The notes under the pieces: model-generated | Told to the model about the DNA's origin: nothing | Seen by the model: only the letters and a program-made list of their open reading frames with translations | The model's database searches: none | Part shown: positions 53,321-64,000 of the stretch, piece after piece | Layout of the letters: every line of letters begins with the position of its first letter | How positions within the stretch are numbered: position 1 is the first letter of the stretch | Origin: Dromaius novaehollandiae | Taxonomy: Eukaryota > Chordata > Aves > Casuariiformes > Dromaiidae | Reading direction: 5' to 3' | DNA: 64,000 bases | Assembly: GCF_036370855.1 (NCBI RefSeq) | Contig: NC_088110.1 | Location: 24,366,001 to 24,430,000, forward strand | Translations under genes and position numbers: made by a program

Positions 53321-56300
53321 TCCCCAATGCCCGAAATCAGCTTTCAGAGGAAAGCTTGCGTCTAGCCCGTTGTTTTCATTTTGTTTAAAGGATGTCCTTA
53401 TTCTTTATTTTAAAAAAATATTTTAGTGAAGCCTAATGCAGCAAAATACCTACTTTACAGCAGCAGCAGGAAAGCAGCCTTTTTCTCCAGTGAATGTTCT
53501 CGAGGTGTTCGTGAATTTTCTCCTCATGATTATAGCTTTTATTTATTTTTATTTGACTCTTCCTCTGCCTTAAATATGAGACACAAACATGGTGGAAAGT
53601 TACGCAGGAGATGGATTAATTACAGCTTTCACTTGCTGGATCCAATTAGAACAACTCCAATACTTTAAATGTGGAATATGACTTGTAATGTTTTTGTGGT
53701 CTTGATGGTTTTAATGTTCTGGAAAATTATATTGTACTGAAACATCAAATTGTTTGAGGTCGTAGCTTAGGGCAGGGCTGCACAGCAAGTGGTCACCAGC
53801 TTTGTGTCACCACCATCTATCATAAAAAAGGCTATTTGCTGCCTGGCCTGTTGGTAAGCTGCTAATATGATCTGAACAGCATTTATCAAGAAGGTGGATA
53901 GTCCTGGCTTAGAATAAAATTTTTCTTTCAGGGGTTCTTGATGGGTTCTTCTGTGTGATCTGAGCGGTAGATGTTGTTTCACACCCTCCTTGGCATGCTG
54001 TTTGAAGGGATTCAGGGTTTATTTATTCCTCCGGAGTTGCAGGATGTGGTTGGCAGCCGGCCGGTCCCGCACCGGGGCTGCGGCTTCCTCGGGCCGCTGA
54101 TGCGATGCCGGGAAGCAGGCGATGCTCTGTGCTGTGTTTGTGGCCGTGCGAGCTGCTGGAAAAGCCAGCCCGGGACGCAGGGTAGAGGAGGGCGGGTTGG
54201 GGCGGCGGTCCTGCGTCCGCGGGTGGCCGGGGAGCTTCCCGTGCTGGCACCTCCGCAAAGGCGGGCAGCGGGGAGGCGCGGACGGAGCAGCCAGAAAGGT
54301 GCTGCTCAGCCGCGGCGAGCACTTGCCTCTGGTGGTAGATACAGGGTGGCCAAGCTGGGAGGGATTTCCAGGAAAGCGGTGTTTTTATCTGGGGGATGTT
54401 TGTTAGACTGGAGGTCCGAAATTCGTGCTAGCTATCGATGAAGCGCCTCATGCCTGTCTGCGGAGCACAGGATGAACCTCCTCCGTGAATGCAGTGTACG
54501 CCGCCCTGGGTAAGGAGCAGCAGCACTTAGGTGTGTAAGGGATGCCCAGCATTCCCAGTCTGCAAAATTTCCTGTTTTTCAAAAGAAATATTGCCATAAT
54601 GCCTCCATATGCAAGAGGGGATGAGACAAATTCTAGATAAGCTGCTATTTGACTTTTCATTTGACATTGTGTGAGTATCCTCCTTTCCCGTTTGAGAAAT
54701 ACCACTCATTTTAAAAGCTATTACAATGTATCATCTTAGTGATCTGTGAATTAATAGAAACAGGCTTCTGTTTAAGGTCATCCATATGACCTTAATAAAG
54801 TGTAAAATAATTGTGTGATCGTTGCTTCAAGACGTTATGACACATGTGAGTGTGTAGTAGAGGCTGTTTTGTTGTTGACTGAGTTATTTGTTGCTTGTAG
54901 TGTGATTACAGAGATATGCAAATAGAGATAAAACTTTAGAGGAATCTAGCTGATAGGTAACAGTTTCTAGACTGGATACGGGATATTTAGAATAGCAGAA
55001 ATGTGTATTACTGCAAGAAAAGGTATATGCTTTCTCGTAGGTGATTTCTGCAGCATCCCGGGCTATCCTGAGAGGGTATGACTGGAAGAGATTTGAGTAT
55101 CATGGTAGCTCATCAAATAAATATGAATTTCAGTGCAACACCAAGGCTAGAAGGTCTGATATAGTCCTTTCCTGTGCAATCTGGAGGATGCTGTGTAGGA
55201 TTAGAGGTTTTATGAGTTGTCTATTGCCAGTGCAAATAACCCTGGAATACTGTCTGTTCCTTGTGCCAACACTTGGAGAAGGGCAGGGAAAAGGATGCAG
55301 GGAAAATCTGTGAGGGCGATTAAGTAAAAAACATATCTTATAGTGACAGATCCCCCAAAAAACAAACAAGCAAAAACTGACCCCTCCCTCCCCTACCCGC
55401 TCAAGCCTCTTAGGTTATCAAAAAGGCTCTTAAGAGGTGACTCGAACACGGTCAATAAGTGCCTACACAGGCAAAAGAAATTTGAGAATAGAGAGCTCTT
55501 AAATCTAGCAGAAAAATGTATAATGAGAGTCACTGAATTGAATTAAAGATAGACAAAAATTTGACTAGAAATAATGTACGTATTAACCAGGCAAGGTGAT
55601 TAATCACCGGAACAGCTTAATAACCATTGTGGTGGATATTTAAAAATTGAGATTGGATGATTTTTCTAAAAACTGCAGTTCAAGTGCAACCACTGAGTTT
55701 TAAACTGGAAGTAATACAGAAAATTCCTGTGGTCTGTATTATGCAAAGTGTCAGATCAAATCATCACAGTATCTAGTGTCCTGTGAATTAACAAAGCACT
55801 TTTGTTTCCGAACAAACACATCTTCTAATAATTTTCTGATTCTGGAATAGTTCAGCCTTCCTGCAGTCCAGTGCTCTTGATATGATGTTTAATTCCATCA
55901 CCAGGAATTGTCTGAACATTGGACTTATTCAGTGATGATCCAAAATACAGAAAGTAAATGGTAATGCAGTGAACTGTAAGAAAAAGATATTTTAAAAACA
56001 GCCTTTGTTTTTCTGCTTTTTGGTTATCCCTATGCATTCTTCTCTTAAATCTTCTTTGCTTTGTGCAGCTATGGCATCCCATGTCAGACGAGGTGCTGTG
56101 CAAGGCGAGGGTGACAATCCCAGCTTTAGTTTTGTTGCCTTTGTGAATGTCACAACATTAATGTTGTCTACTTTATTATTTGGTATTTACCATGTCTTTG
56201 TATGTGTGTCATATTAATTTAATGAAAGAGAGCAATGATGGGGTAAACTGCAAGGAACTGAGAGAAGTGACAAAAGAGATAAAGGGTTCTTCGTTTTAAT

Positions 56301-57480
56301 AAACTGCATACTAACATATACTGTTAAAAAGATAGTCCTCACTGAAATGTGATGCAATACTGAGTGAATACAATGAATTATGATCATAAAAAATATAACA
56401 CCAAACAGTGGCTGAACTGTCATCCTAAATCAGAGGCATACCTTTTGGAAATGACTTTGAAGGTTATCTTGGAATAGCTTTCCAAATTGACTTTACATTT
56501 CAAGTACAGAAGAATTGATGGATGGATGGATAAGGTAGTCAAGGAAATTAATATGTGGGTGACCATCTGCATGAGTAGAGACTTTATATAGGCTATCACC
56601 TGACCTATTTATTTTTACCATAAAATGATTGCATAGTGTGCCCAGAGCTCTGCAACGGTGATAGCCACTGTGGAGCTTTGCCTCTTCCAAAAAAAAATCT
56701 CCATTTGTCTGGTCTTGTAAACAAGACTCATCTACTGAGAAATTATGATGTTAGATGTATTTTCACAGAAGCTCAGAAAACAAGTTTTAAATCTCTACTC
56801 ACCTCTCTGAAAGGTTTTCCTTCATTTATTAAGAACTTCTGTAGGATTTCAAAAAGTAGAAAGATTTTCAGCAATTTACCTGCTCCCCTAGAAGAGGAGC
56901 AAACAACTCTGCTTAAGTGTATACACTTGCCTAGGTTTTGGTTAACTCTCTTAAACAGCCTAAATTCACTCACTCTAATTTTTACTTAGTTTCAAAGAGC
57001 AAATTGGTGTGATCTCTGTTCACATGCTGCCCATAAAGGAATAGAGACTTGGGAAGTAAAATCCTAGTTTTTAATCTCTGTACGTAGAGAACAGCATAAA
57101 GGTAGAGCAGCCGAGTGGATTATGACTCCTGAGTTCTCTACACCGATAGAAAGATTCGAAGTATGTTTCCTTAGTTTCACGCAGTTAAATGGGTGGTTCA
57201 AAGGAGATGTTAGTAGATGCAGCTGTATAACATCATATAAACTGGAGTTTGCAGCAGGTCTTTATATGACTTGTCTGTGTTCTTTGCTGCTTCATTTCCT
57301 TCACCCAAGGCAGAGAGAAAATAACGAGAGAAACGCTTTCCGGGTCTGTTGGAAAGGCGAGCTATTCTGGCAAGATAAGTTCTTCAGTGCAGATCAGCTC
57401 TCAGGCAGGTGAGTCTGTGAGCTGCAGTGCAGATGCCTTGGGGCAGCGGGATTTCCAAAGCGCTCTCCTCTACGGTTCCC
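53321..57480. other. gene-free tract with one CpG islet
   Basis: AT-rich except for the GC-rich patch at 54,050-54,340. A short GATG repeat occurs at 56,516-56,530. No gene recognised. Confidence 0.5.
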
Positions 57481-57489
57481 TCTTCTCAG

Positions 57490-57830
57490 ATGGAAATGTT
57501 GCATGTGGTGGAGATATCAAACACAGATATCGGTTCTGGGACAGTAACAAACTGTCAGTCTGTTGTGAACGGTATTAAGTGCCCTGTGAATAGGCTTAAC
57601 GCCTGGCAATCCCTCTTCCTGGGGGCTCTGACAGGCTCCATCCCAGGGATTCAGGTCCTCGGAGCTGTGGATAACATCGAGTGCCCAGTCTGCTGCAAGG
57701 ACCAATGACTCCCTTGGCTGAATTTGCTTCTCTGCTGCCCTTGGAGTCTCAGCCTTCTACAAGAGCCTTTTTAGCCAAGAAGTGGGTACCCAACTTTGGG
57801 GGGTTCAATAAAAGTAGTTCCTTGTTTCCA
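57490..57830 (+). other. possible terminal exon of an unrecognised transcript
   Basis: Begins after an acceptor-like CCCTCTTCTCAG (57,478-57,489) and ends just past AATAAA at 57,807-57,812. Upstream, CAGGTGAGTC at 57,406-57,415 is a donor-like sequence. The open frame 57,427-57,708 (93 codons, including HVVEISNTDIGSGTVTNCQ and IECPVCCKDQ) resembles nothing I know. It could be a lncRNA exon, an old retroelement or chance. Confidence 0.2.
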
Positions 57831-60555
57831 GCCTAAAGACCTCAGACTTTTGCATATGCAAATCCCTGTTCAGGGATGGTGATATCGCTCCATGTAATTT
57901 CTGTTATTCAGGAGGGGAAATGAGTCACGTCTTTTGATCTTCAGGTTACTTGCTTTCCATAAGAAGGTCTCGCCATAAATACCTTTGCTTTATTTTTGGA
58001 GCACCCTTATCGGTATGACATGCTTTCATTTGGGATCTACGTGGCATCAACCGTCTTTGCCAACGTGCTGATGTGACTGTTCATTCTGGGTGGAATGGGG
58101 AGTCTGCTTCCATGGACGGCTGGTGACGGGAGAGCAGCAAGGGAGTGTTCAGTCCCTGCAAGGGATCCTAGGGGTTGTCCAGCCGCACAGATATCGCAAG
58201 GGCAAAAAGTGGTCACAGTCAGTCACTTGTTAGGACACGCTGTAGCCTTTGCGCCACCCTGTCATCTCCTCGCACACACAAATGCCATCATAATAATGCT
58301 TCTCCATTAAATGTAAAAGCTAACAGACTGCTGGATATAATTCTCCTTAATGCTTATAAATACAATTTGCAGTAGCCATTCATTGCATATATTGCTGTTT
58401 TCTCTTTTCTGAAGACAGTTTCTTCCAGATATTCTCTTTGTTTTGCTCATTTATATTTATTTCAAATTTTCCTCCCTCTTTTTTTTCCTCTCTCAAAATT
58501 TCCCTTTAGTTCTTTCAATTTCTTTTCCTTGTGCACATGATTATATTTAACCATACAAGCAAACCCATGCAACTAAATATATATGTTTTTCAGGACAGAA
58601 ATATGTATGTTTTTCAGGACAGAGGATTTTAACTATTTACATTTTGTTCAGCTATTTCCCTTCTTATATTCCGTTTCTTTTCTTCTGCATGAGTGATGAC
58701 CCTATGTAGATCAGAGTTCGTGTTATGTTCATTCGCAGCATGATATGTGTTTGATATTTATCTAGACAGGTCATACAACATTAAAACGTTTATTTAAATA
58801 GTTGAATTAAAGCCTAATGAGAAGGCTAATTCCGTTAGTTTGCATGTGTTAAATGCAATATTAACTAGTTCTTGCTAGCACTGTGCTAAACTCATGTTTT
58901 CCCTTCTGTTCCTTGTCTCTCCTCCTCCTCAGCACGTGGCCAGCCCTGCCACGTTGTCACTCTGCTCTGCGTTTCAGCCCCAGCCTGGTCCTTGCCGGTG
59001 CTGCTGCTGAGGCCGGGCTTATTGAGGTAGACAGGAAAGCTCATGTTGACTTCGGTTGCACAAAGATTTTGCTGAAAATGCTGCAGTCCATAGAGAAGAA
59101 AATAATCAAAGGGCATGGCAACACCTCCCTTGTGGTAACAGCATGGCAAAAGGTGATTTGAAGGAATGAATCAGTGGAGAAGTAATGGCATTTAAATTTC
59201 TAGATCTGTAGAAAGTGATGAAAATAATAAAATTTTTAAACTATAAACATAATTGAATTTTCCAAGCAAATTTGTCTGTAATTTAAGACTATTCTAAAAT
59301 AGCATGTATAGAAATTCTAACGTTGGAATTTGAAGGACTCTTCTGCTTATGAATTGACCAGATACATTTTAAAGAATGTACAAGAAACCACAAACAGATT
59401 TTCAAACCTGTTCCCGGACAAGCTAAATTTCTGCATGATTTACAGGATTCCTGGCGGCAGTACTTCACAGCGTAAGTCTCGGTTTCTTCTGGGATTTAAA
59501 GAGGCATTTGTTATACATGTTTCCGTATTTTAAGGAGCAGGTATTACTGCATATACTCGTACCAAATGGTTTTGTCCCTAAATGGCAGGAGTTTTATGGC
59601 GCGGTTGATGTCACAGGTCAGGAGGCCGAGGGACACCTGTTTGCGTGGGTCCCCCTAGAAGCCCCGTCTGCTGACATCTTTTTAGATTTATTCACACACT
59701 AGAAATTACAGATGACAGTTTCTCTGACTTTCTTTTCAGATTCATGGCTTGAAAAGTTTTTTTTCTTAATGAACTGTTAATTCATAACAGTATTCGCTAG
59801 TGATGTAAAATACAAATCTGCTGCTTTCCAAGCTGGTTTGCATTGTGCTGTAGTTTGCAATTTTTAGAAGGAAAGGATTTATTTCCTTATAAGATTTCTT
59901 TTTTAGATCTCAGAATTTCTTAAGCAGATTTTTAAAAACTTGTTTGTGGTTGGTGCTTGCACAAATGTATACAGCATCCAAGGGTAAGTAGTTGTGTGTG
60001 CATTGTTGCATTTTTTTTTTTAAACTGTATTATCTCATTAAAAACCCCCCACGCATGCATCCTTCCAAAGCCTACGCTCACATTCACTGTATTAGTGCAG
60101 GTATGGTACAATTTTCCTGTGCTGTGATCTTGTCTTTGTCTGAAAACTCCAGAACGCCTTGATTTATAAACTCACAGATATGGGAAGCTTGCTCCTAAAC
60201 TGTCTTTTGGTGTGAGATATAAAATTATAAATATAAAATTATACTATCATCTTGTCAGTATGGTTGTGTATTTATATTCTTGTGGCTTTTTAACTCGAGT
60301 TGTTAGCCAAAATGTGGATGTTATTTCAAATGGGAGGAGAAACTGATAATGGAAGCACGTACCTCTCCATTTTTTGGTGTGCAGTCTCACAAGCTTTCTG
60401 GCTCACGGTGCAAGTTCAAGGCAGCATACGGGGTGATGAGGATAACTTTGTTTCTTGGCAAGCTGAGAGGCTGTACAAAAAGCAACTCTCCGTCTTTCGT
60501 TGACGTAATGAAAGCTCTTGGTACAAACTGATGGTCTGGACTTTGGAGCATTATG
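57831..60555. other. gene-free tract
   Basis: AT-rich, no gene or repeat family recognised. A pair of TATGTTTTTCAGGACAGA repeats lies at 58,582-58,624. Confidence 0.5.
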
Positions 60556-60559
60556 GAAA

Positions 60560-60770
60560 TGTGATGGAATCGCAGAGCAGGTGGGGTTGGCAGGGACCTC
60601 TGGAGATGACCCGGTCCAACTCCTCGGCTCAAGCAGGGTCAGCTAGAGCAGGCTGCCCAGCACCATGTCCAGATGGCTTTTGGATATCTCCAAGGATGGA
60701 GACTCCACGACCTCTCTGGGCAACCTGCTTCAGTGGTCAGTCACCCTCACGGTGAAGAAGTTAAAACTGA
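60560..60770 (-). mobile_element. CR1 LINE, 5'-truncated copy
   Basis: The plus strand carries the complement of the CR1 3' end: GGGTTGGCAGGGACCTCTGG, CCGGTCCAACTCC, CAAGCAGGGTCAGCTAGAGC, TCCAAGGATGGAGACTCCAC and CACCCTCACGGTGAAGAAGT. CR1 is the dominant LINE of birds. This is the usual short 3' fragment of about 210 bases and cannot move by itself. Confidence 0.93.
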
Positions 60771-62130
60771 CAGTGTGCTATCCAGACTATTGGGAATAAA
60801 TCTTAGTGCCTGGCCCTGTCATCCTGATTTGTATGAGTTTTAGAGATTTAGTTGATTTTAGACAAAAATGACTGGTGAGTTTAAAGTGAGCTGTATCATT
60901 TGCTTTTGCACTGTTGGTAATTTAATAGCTTCAACCTACACACAAGCAAGCTTATGCGTGAGGTGAGCAGGCTATACGGGAACTCATGTATATGGTAACC
61001 GCAGCAGTGTCCTGTTTGGGGTAGTAGTTTTAGGTTTTGTAGAGTCATATGTTGCCCTTGTGGCAAGTTTTGGACTAAGTTTGGAAAAAGCAAAAACCAA
61101 GCTTCCTAACTTATATTAAACCAGCTGTCAGAAAAGGCTAAGGAGATCACTCAGAGCACTTAAATGAACCTAAATTAGGTGCTATGAATCAACCCCAAAG
61201 GAAGCCTTTTTCTTTCCATTGATGGTAGATTGATCAGCAGTAGAAGAAAGTTTCCAAGAATAAAGTTAACCTACTTAAGTATTTCCCTTAGCCTTTTCTT
61301 CTAGAGTCATTTGTGAAGCTAAATGAGTTTGTTTATTTGGATGTGTTTTAAACAATTAGGCCAGGACTGTCTCCCCCCTCCGGAGCTCTGTTATGATCTT
61401 TGGTAGGCCTACAAAGTGAATTTGGAGGAGATGTGAGTCAAGTTCTCAGATTAAGAGTTTATTAACTTGCTTGGGTATGCATGTATCTTCCATTTAAACC
61501 CTGCAGCCAACACATGAGCGCGGGGCCTTCATTAATCCTACCTTAAGGGCTATGTGTTGGCCTGCTGCAGGACTACGAGTCAGCTTGAGGTGGCTTGTGG
61601 TGTGTTGGTCCCATGGTTGAAAGGGAACATGCATGAATATGCAAGCAAATTCTGTATGGTGAGCTGAAATATTGAGATAAATAGAAAAAAGAAGCCCTGA
61701 AATAAGAAGTGTGACTACACATGAAAAACTGCATGATTAGCTCAGTCTCAATACTATATCATTAAAAAAATCTAGCACTTAGAGCCTCACCAATCACTAC
61801 CACAGAATATATTAAAACATAAGTCTTGCCTTGGGTATCTTAGAAATGTAATTAAAGAACTGATACACCATATGGATATAGTACATGACTAAGAGGGACA
61901 GTGAACAGGTAACAAAAACAAGAGCACAGTCTGGTGATTTAAGGTTTGATTATCTATCTGTCTGTCTGTCTTTAATCTGCAGATGAGAAAGAGACTGTCA
62001 ATCAAAAGTATTATCCAGGCCTTATGTTCAAATGCTTTGATTTCATATAGGTGGAACAAATAAGAGGTGGACAGTGTGGGGTTTCAATGTTGTTTTTTCT
62101 CTCTCAAGATAGTAAGAACAAACTATTTGG
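60771..62130. other. gene-free tract
   Basis: AT-rich, with a short (TCTG)n run at 61,953-61,972. No gene. Confidence 0.55.
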
Positions 62131-62131
62131 C

Positions 62132-62830
62132 GCTTTTCCCCATTATTATTATTACAGTATAGGCATTGCTCTTTAATCTGGTTAGTCATGGACCAGGATC
62201 CCAGGTGTTCTAGACATGTGCAAACATGGAGCTAAGTGTTTTATACTTCATGCTCTGCATGTATACGATGGGACAGAGGTTACACGCAGACAGGCGATGG
62301 ACTGCAAGGATCAGGGAAACGATGTCAGCGCAGTCGGTGGTGTTCTCACAATGCCGGTGTCCTAAACGCCGCTAAGTTGTTGTTCTTTTTTAATAGCTGA
62401 CTAGGCAAAAAGTGCTCTTAGTGGAATCTCAGTCTTGAAAGACAAAATGAAAGAAGGCACAAATGTGTCTGAAAACCTAACATGCAGACAAGAGGTGCTG
62501 GCACCCAACGCTGGTAAGAGGTGGGAGTCGACCTCTTCATTCTGCTTGGGAGATGTTAAATAAAACAGGGAGAGGCTGTGAAGGATCTTGAAAGTGAAGA
62601 GAAGAAGGTTTTGTTTGAAGGAGTGGAGAAGAGGTAGCTAATGGGAGGCTGCAGAGAGGTGTGCGATACCTTCTGGATGATGGATGGGAAAATTGCCTTT
62701 GCAGTAACTCTCTGGATAGGCTGCGAGCAGAGCAAAAGTGCATTTGTCAAGGGCAGAGAAGAGGATGTTGCAGTAATTGAGAATCATCTCTCTTCTTTAA
62801 GACTAGGAATTTAAGGCAGCAGTCCCCTCA
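62132..62830 (-). mobile_element. ancient L2/L3/CR1-clade LINE relic (copy 2)
   Basis: Same architecture as the relic at 31.6-32.6 kb. The plus strand begins with the tail (TTATTATTATTACAGTATAG, GTCATGGACCAGGATCCCAG). At 62,555-62,800 it shows the complement of the end of a reverse transcriptase: GGATGTTGCAGTAATTGAGA corresponds to the LNYCNIL segment on the minus strand. Decayed and inert. Family call from memory. Confidence 0.5.
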
Positions 62831-63340
62831 AAATTCACTCTGGCCAGTAATCTCCTGTGCGGAATGTCCCTTACCTAAAAGTATTCAGTTTTTGTCCAAT
62901 AAGAATAAGCAAGATTACTTATAGTGATATTTAAAGTCCATTACACAGCTTGTGTTTGCTTCTAAGACATCCTTCTGCTCTCTTCGGGCTGTAATACTGT
63001 GGTCTTCCAGAGAATCACAGGGAAATTTGTTTTTGTGTATTTTGTTACCATAGGAGTAAAGCAGATAAATACTATTTGCTGCTGCAAATATTCAAATACT
63101 TCATACTGTGTTCTGGCAAAACACGTAGGGAGAATAATTCCAATTCATCTTTGTCATCAGGTGTCATGAAGGCCTAACCTTTCAGTTATTTCATGCAAAA
63201 TTTTAAATCAGTTTCAATGCTAAACATGCATAACTTCCGTAAATCAGGTTCTCCGGTAGTATAGAAATAAAACTGAAATGAGAAATAATCATGCAAAGAA
63301 AGCACTGATTCGGTAACTGTGTGTGAGGAGAAGATGCAAC
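62831..63340. other. gene-free tract
   Basis: AT-rich sequence with nothing recognised. Confidence 0.55.
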
Positions 63341-63369
63341 TGGTCGGTTGCGGTGGCCTTGGAGATCCT

Positions 63370-63620
63370 GTTCCTACTCCTGACTCCAGTGGCTAAACCA
63401 GGAGTCGCTGGTCGCGCTGGAAGGAAGGGCCGCGGCGGCGCGGTCGGCTTGGTGCCGCAGGTGCCGGAGCACGCCTGTGCCACCGGCCCGTTGGCTCCGG
63501 CAGCTGGGAAAGGAGCAGCGGCGAAGGTGTCGGGTACCTGCAGCGCTGGTACCTGGAGCACTGCTCCTCGTCCCTGCCAGACACATCGCCCCGGCCGCTC
63601 CCGGCGGATAAATAAAAACG
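63370..63620. other. CpG-rich islet
   Basis: GC-rich patch (GGCCGCGGCGGCGCGGTCGG near 63,428) in AT-rich surroundings. Open frames of about 110 codons on both strands have no known domain. Confidence 0.5.
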
Positions 63621-64000
63621 GGAGAGCCAGTGAGTGCAAGTTCAGACATCAAAGATGAATATAAATAGGAAAGAAGCCAGAGATAAAAAGGACCATAAGG
63701 CTGAAACAGTCCACAGAGATATTACATGTTTATAGCAGGGTCTGTGGGAATAATGGGTGTTTATAAATGAGTTCAAGGGGATAATGTGTATTGAAATATG
63801 AGTCCAGAGGGAGAGTATGTATTCAAAAACTATCTACTGTATATAGCATAATAATCCCAGTATTTCATAAACTCATAGGAAAGTATTAAATAAAAATAAA
63901 TTACAAATGTCTGTGGCTTGATTGCAAATCATTTCAGAGGAAAGGGGAAAAAAAATCCGTCACAAAATGTGGAAACCATCTTATGTTAAACAGCACCAGA
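63621..64000. other. gene-free AT-rich end of window
   Basis: AT-rich sequence; I see nothing supportable in it. Confidence 0.6.

Noticed and set aside
52467..53365. Overlapping frames of 144-286 codons on both strands in the desert CpG island
   Set aside because: They overlap on both strands, are rich in Arg/Pro/Gly, run through a TG microsatellite, and show no domain or splice structure.

Overview
The window looks like bird genomic DNA. Two vertebrate genes can be read exon by exon, both with small avian-sized introns. The interspersed repeats are CR1-type LINE fragments, with no Alu, L1 or B1. A GC- and CpG-rich gene end gives way abruptly to a long AT-rich gene-poor tract. The species cannot be told from the sequence alone.

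Region 1 (1 to about 9,770, + strand, GC-rich) is the 3' half of WWP2, a NEDD4-family HECT E3 ubiquitin ligase. Thirteen exons (equivalent to human exons 12-24) encode WW3, WW4 and the whole HECT domain: 459 complete codons, about half of the roughly 870-residue protein. The intron after the exon ending in GLDYGGIAR holds the microRNA miR-140, a cartilage-enriched microRNA hosted by WWP2 across vertebrates. The intron upstream of the WW3 exon is very CpG-rich and is a candidate internal promoter for the short WWP2 isoform and the microRNA. One intron carries an old CR1 LINE fragment. The transcript ends at AATAAA 9,744-9,749.

Region 2 (about 10,780 to 16,700, - strand) is the complete PSMD7 gene (proteasome lid subunit Rpn8). 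It has seven exons and 322 codons and lies tail-to-tail with WWP2. Its CpG-island promoter has six CCAAGATGG (YY1-like) motifs, three of them in a 52-bp tandem array. There is an exact antioxidant-response/NFE2L1-type element (TGACTCAGC) in intron 1. An upstream in-frame ATG sits in a strong context inside the array.

Region 3 (about 17,300 to 64,000) has no gene I can support. In mammals the DNA upstream of PSMD7 is the large gene desert reaching toward ZFHX3, and this tract fits the start of that desert. It holds microsatellites, a CR1 copy, two very old LINE relics, a MIR-like SINE, and, mainly beyond 40.5 kb, a series of short CpG-rich islets. The largest islet (52.49-53.32 kb) could be an unannotated promoter.

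I found no convincing new multi-gene system. The most useful leads are regulatory: the PSMD7 YY1 array with its in-frame upstream ATG and response element, the compensatory changes in the miR-140 stem, a possible alternative terminal exon in WWP2, paired Pumilio sites in the WWP2 3' UTR, and the CpG islets of the desert.
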